From DATGQT01 sp033720695 (GTDB lineage Bacteria; Bacteroidota; Rhodothermia; Rhodothermales; Rubricoccaceae): a stretch of DNA of 8,683 nt. The translations under genes were made by a program, and so were the position numbers. The notes under the pieces were generated by a model. The model was given only the letters and a program-made list of their open reading frames with translations. It was not told where the DNA came from and ran no database searches. How positions within the stretch are numbered: the first letter of the stretch is position 1; the number at the start of each line of letters is the position of its first letter. The stretch spans positions 1-8,683 of the forward strand of contig JAWWCA010000158.1 in NCBI GenBank assembly GCA_033720695.1, given 5' to 3'. This document shows positions 6,524 to 8,683 of this stretch, piece by piece.

Positions 6524-6931
6524 CTAGAGCGCCGTCACGAGGGCCGCGGCGGCCAGCACGCCCGCTGCGTCGGCCGCGAGGTCACGCCAGGAGAAGAGGG
6601 GGCTCCGGGGCCGCCGGGCGTCGGCCAACTCCTTCATCAGGCCGAGGGTGAGCGCCATCCCGGCGGCCACGGGGAGGGCATCCTCGCCCGCCGCGCCGTT
6701 CGCCGTGAAGGCGCCTTGCATCGCGAGGGTGAGGGCGAACGAAGCCCCGGCGTGGAGCGCCTTGTCGGGGCCGAGCCAGCGGTCCGGCCGGGCGACGGCC
6801 GCGCCGCCGGCGGGAGAGGCGAGGGGCCGCTCGGACCACGTCCAGCCCAAACCCTCTGGGAGCGCCGCCGTCTGCGCGGCGGGCGCCGCCGTCGCCAGGA
6901 GGAGCAGGCCGCCCAGCAGCGCCGCCCTCAC
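6524..6931 (-). CDS. YfiM-like / DUF2279-type envelope protein
   Basis: Small exported protein, 135 residues, of unknown molecular function. It starts with GTG at 6931, inside the end of the upstream gene: the bases GTGA (6931-6928) hold both this start and the upstream TGA stop, implying translational coupling. Residues 1-19 form a signal peptide with an APAA/Q cleavage site; there is no lipobox cysteine, unlike E. coli YfiM. The core pattern DKALHAGASFALT (56-68), then GLMKELADAR (97-106), then FSWRDLAADAAGV (113-125) parallels the DKxxH...KExxD...WSWKDxxxDxxG layout I recall for YfiM/DUF2279 proteins. Conserved polar residues D56, K57, H60, K100, E101, D104, R116, D117 and D121 lie in or beside two or three hydrophobic helices, reminiscent of VanZ-like small membrane proteins. 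Family assignment is by motif recall and is moderately sure; no function can be claimed. Confidence 0.75.
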   Translation of the reverse strand: MRAALLGGLLLLATAAPAAQTAALPEGLGWTWSERPLASPAGGAAVARPDRWLGPDKALHAGASFALTLAMQGAFTANGAAGEDALPVAAGMALTLGLMKELADARRPRSPLFSWRDLAADAAGVLAAAALVTAL

Positions 6932-7377
6932 GTATCCGGCCGCCGCTCAACCGGGGGCGTCTCCTCGCCGAGGAGCTTGCCCATCGCGAACCCGGCCCCG
7001 CCGAAGAGGATCGTCGCGGCGATGATGAGGATGAAGATGCCGGCGGCCGGGTAGGCGTCGTAGCGCACCGAGACGTTCTGCTCGGTCCGCTCCCCGGCCG
7101 TGATGAGGGCGATCCGCGCCACGCCCGCCCGCGTGGGCCGCCACACGAACGAGGTCCCCGTCGCGTCGAGCGCCACGGTGTCGGGGACGGCGCTGTTCGG
7201 CCGCCACACCACCTCGACGCGGTCGACGGGCCGCTCCAGCGTGATCTGGACGGGGCGGCCCTGGATGGGGGCGTCCGGGGGCTCCTCGGCCTCTTCGTAG
7301 GGGAGCGGCGTGATGGTGAACTGGGCCGCAGCGGCCGGGGCGAGGAGCAGCGCGAGGGCGAGCAGGAGCGCGTTCAT
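6928..7377 (-). CDS. Unrecognised exported protein with C-terminal membrane anchor
   Basis: 149 residues; I do not recognise a family. Residues 1-18 are a signal peptide (MNALLLALALLLAPAAAA/QF). A short Pro/Glu-rich linker (about 24-40) follows. Residues 41-108 look like a single beta-sandwich-type extracytoplasmic domain: alternating hydrophobic strands such as VQITLERPVDRVEVVWRP, TSFVWRPTRAGVARIALI and EQNVSVRYDAYP. A transmembrane helix at about 111-133 (AAGIFILIIAATILFGGAGFAMG) leads to a short charged cytoplasmic tail (EETPPVERRPDT). This is a type I membrane topology. ATG at 7377 is preferred over an in-frame ATG 13 codons upstream because it begins the signal peptide directly and follows a C-rich leader. 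It lies 64 nt after the NSS transporter stop and overlaps the next gene by 4 nt. It could be an accessory or scaffold protein for envelope complexes. Confidence 0.8.
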   Translation of the reverse strand: MNALLLALALLLAPAAAAQFTITPLPYEEAEEPPDAPIQGRPVQITLERPVDRVEVVWRPNSAVPDTVALDATGTSFVWRPTRAGVARIALITAGERTEQNVSVRYDAYPAAGIFILIIAATILFGGAGFAMGKLLGEETPPVERRPDT

Positions 7378-7407
7378 GGGCAGGGGGGCGAGGGGAGGGC
7401 GTGGACA

Positions 7408-7426
7408 GGACGGCACCGGGCCGTCC
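7408..7426. terminator. Small hairpin between NSS transporter and envelope genes
   Basis: GGACGG at 7408-7413 and CCGTCC at 7421-7426 form a 6-bp perfect stem with a 7-nt loop in the 64-nt gap after the transporter stop. It has no T-run on the minus strand. It might partially terminate or process the transcript between the transporter and the two envelope genes, or be chance in GC-rich DNA. Confidence 0.2.
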
Positions 7427-7441
7427 CGCGCCCTCGGGTCG

Positions 7442-8683
7442 CTAGGCAGCGGGCACGTTGTGGTCGGCGTGGGCGTGCGTGGGGCGGCTCGTGAGGAGGG
7501 CCGCCAGGGTGAGCGTACCGACGAGCCAGATGAGCGGCATCACGGCCGGCAGCCACTCGGCCCCGCGGATCTCGTAGGTGGAGCCGTAGAGCCCGCCGGT
7601 GAGGTCGTCGGCGAGCGTGAAGACGAGGACGGTCGTGAGGATGGCCGGGATGACCAGCTTGATGAGCCAGTCGAACCAGGGCCCGAGGCGGAACTTCGAG
7701 TTCTCGTTGACGACGGCGCGGAGGCGGTCGGCCCCGAGGACCCACCCGATGAGGAGGCACTCGAGGAGCCCCACGATGACGAGGCTGTAGCGGAAGGCCC
7801 AGTGGTCGAGGAGGTCGAACAGCGTGAAGCCGAGCGTGCCGTCGCCCGTGAGCCCGGGGTCCACGATGAACGGGAGCGCGAACGTGAGCGAGCCGGCGAT
7901 GCCGGGGACGAGGACGAACGCGAGCGCCTTCGCCCGTGAGATCCCCAGCTTGTCGATGAGCGCGCTCGCCATCCCCTCGACGAGCGAGACCGCGCTCGTG
8001 AGCCCGGCGATGACGAGGAGGAAGAAGAAGAACACCCCGAACGCCTTCACCCAGAACGGGAAGGCCGCGATGCCCTGCGGGATCACGAAGAACGAGAGCG
8101 AGAGCGTGCCGCCGGCCGGGTTCAGCGCGAACACGAACAGCATCGAGAAGATGGCCACGCCGGCGATGTACTCGAACCCGCAGTTGAGGAAGGAGACGAG
8201 GAGCGAGTTGTTGACCTGGTCGGCGTCCTTGGGGAGGTAGCTCGCGTAGGCCGTCATGGTCCCCAGCCCGAGCGAGAGCGAGAAGAACATCTGCGCGAAG
8301 GCGCCCTGCCACACGTTGACGTCGGAGATGCCGTCGAGGTTGGGCGTGAAGAGGTAGAGCACGCCGTCGACGCCGCCGGGCAGCGTGAGGCCGCGCACGA
8401 TGAGCACGATCATGAACAGCCACATCAGCGGGACGAACACGCGCACCATCGCCTCGATCGTCTTCGTGCCGCGCCAGAGGAACAGGATCGTCAGCGCCCA
8501 GATCGTCGCGACGGAGATCATCGGCCACCAGGAGGCGATCATCCCGAAGAAGTAGACCGTCGCGTTCGGTCCGTCGGTCGGCTCCATCATCCCCTCGAAG
8601 GGCGCCGTTGCGGGCTCGGTCAGCAGCCCGCCGAAGGCGCCGAACAGCATCGTCAGCGCCCACCCCAGGATCGTGATGTAGTA
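7442..8683 (-). CDS. Sodium-dependent transporter, NSS/SNF family, N-terminus cut by window edge
   Basis: Inner-membrane LeuT-fold Na+ symporter, usually for amino acids. 413 residues are visible; the frame is open to the right edge and begins in the equivalent of TM3 (YYITILGWALTMLF), so TM1-TM2, with the signature unwound TM1, lie outside the window. Seen (numbering from the edge): FFSLSLGLGTMTAYASY at 133-149, the TM6 region, where S135 stands at LeuT T254; a SFLN motif with N167 at LeuT N286 (Na1 site); AGLTSAVSLVE at 226-236, where A226, T229 and S230 match LeuT Na2 ligands A351, T354 and S355; then DKLGISRAKA at 244-253, typical of bacterial members. Further hydrophobic segments continue to about 398. 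A short tail RPTHAHADHN is histidine-rich. Stop is TAG at 7442-7444. Substrate is not predictable without TM1. It is upstream of, and codirectional with, the two envelope genes and purF. Confidence 0.94.
   Translation of the reverse strand, partial: YYITILGWALTMLFGAFGGLLTEPATAPFEGMMEPTDGPNATVYFFGMIASWWPMISVATIWALTILFLWRGTKTIEAMVRVFVPLMWLFMIVLIVRGLTLPGGVDGVLYLFTPNLDGISDVNVWQGAFAQMFFSLSLGLGTMTAYASYLPKDADQVNNSLLVSFLNCGFEYIAGVAIFSMLFVFALNPAGGTLSLSFFVIPQGIAAFPFWVKAFGVFFFFLLVIAGLTSAVSLVEGMASALIDKLGISRAKALAFVLVPGIAGSLTFALPFIVDPGLTGDGTLGFTLFDLLDHWAFRYSLVIVGLLECLLIGWVLGADRLRAVVNENSKFRLGPWFDWLIKLVIPAILTTVLVFTLADDLTGGLYGSTYEIRGAEWLPAVMPLIWLVGTLTLAALLTSRPTHAHADHNVPAA

Noticed and set aside
7378..7416. 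Earlier ATG at 7416 for the 149-residue envelope protein
   Set aside because: It would add 13 Pro/Cys/Arg residues in front of a perfect signal peptide and remove the C-rich leader seen at the other genes.
1..8683. tRNA, rRNA, CRISPR, insertion sequence, phage or attachment-site signals
   Set aside because: I saw no tandem direct repeats, cloverleaf-like genes, transposase motifs or terminal inverted repeats; gaps between genes are short except for 1843-2288.

Overview
This is very GC-rich DNA (roughly 70% by eye, with a strong G/C bias at third codon positions). Three points suggest a high-GC Bacteroidota/Rhodothermota lineage such as a Rubricoccus/Rubrivirga-like marine bacterium: the style of the sodium:solute symporter, the absence of Shine-Dalgarno sequences, and TAnnTT-type -7 elements. 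That assignment is inference; no rRNA or other marker is present. There are no tRNAs, CRISPR arrays, IS elements or phage genes. Content is mostly ordinary metabolism and transport.

Layout. (1) 1-1842, minus: a large sodium:solute symporter (SSF/SLC5 type) whose C-terminal end runs off the left edge. (2) 1843-2288: a 446-bp divergent intergenic region. It holds a possible 25-residue membrane microprotein gene (minus), a strong minus-strand intrinsic terminator behind it, an AT-rich island with promoter-like elements, and a 9-bp element (CCTAGCTTC) found about 30 nt upstream of the start codon of both flanking genes. (3) 2289-4031, plus: exported gamma-glutamyltransferase with all key catalytic residues. 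(4) 4109-4855, plus: a HAD-superfamily phosphatase, possibly co-transcribed with ggt. (5) 4908-6434, minus: purF, the first committed enzyme of purine synthesis, convergent with the HAD gene. (6) 6524-6931 and 6928-7377, minus: two small envelope proteins, a YfiM-like/DUF2279 protein and an unrecognised protein with a signal peptide and a C-terminal membrane anchor, coupled by a 4-nt GTGA overlap. (7) 7442-8683, minus: an NSS/SNF-family sodium-dependent transporter lacking its N-terminus at the right edge. Genes 5-7 read in one direction and may form one transcript or several.

How they fit: Ggt in the envelope would release glutamate and Cys-Gly from glutathione-like gamma-glutamyl compounds. 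The two sodium-coupled symporters could import amino acids or other solutes, and PurF consumes glutamine. This is a plausible nitrogen/amino-acid scavenging neighbourhood, but nothing in the sequence proves functional linkage.

The points most worth a second look are the putative microprotein unit at about 1918-2178, the duplicated CCTAGCTTC leader/promoter element, and the consistent replacement of Shine-Dalgarno sequences by C-rich leaders in front of every leadered gene. I found no clear evidence of a dramatic new system.
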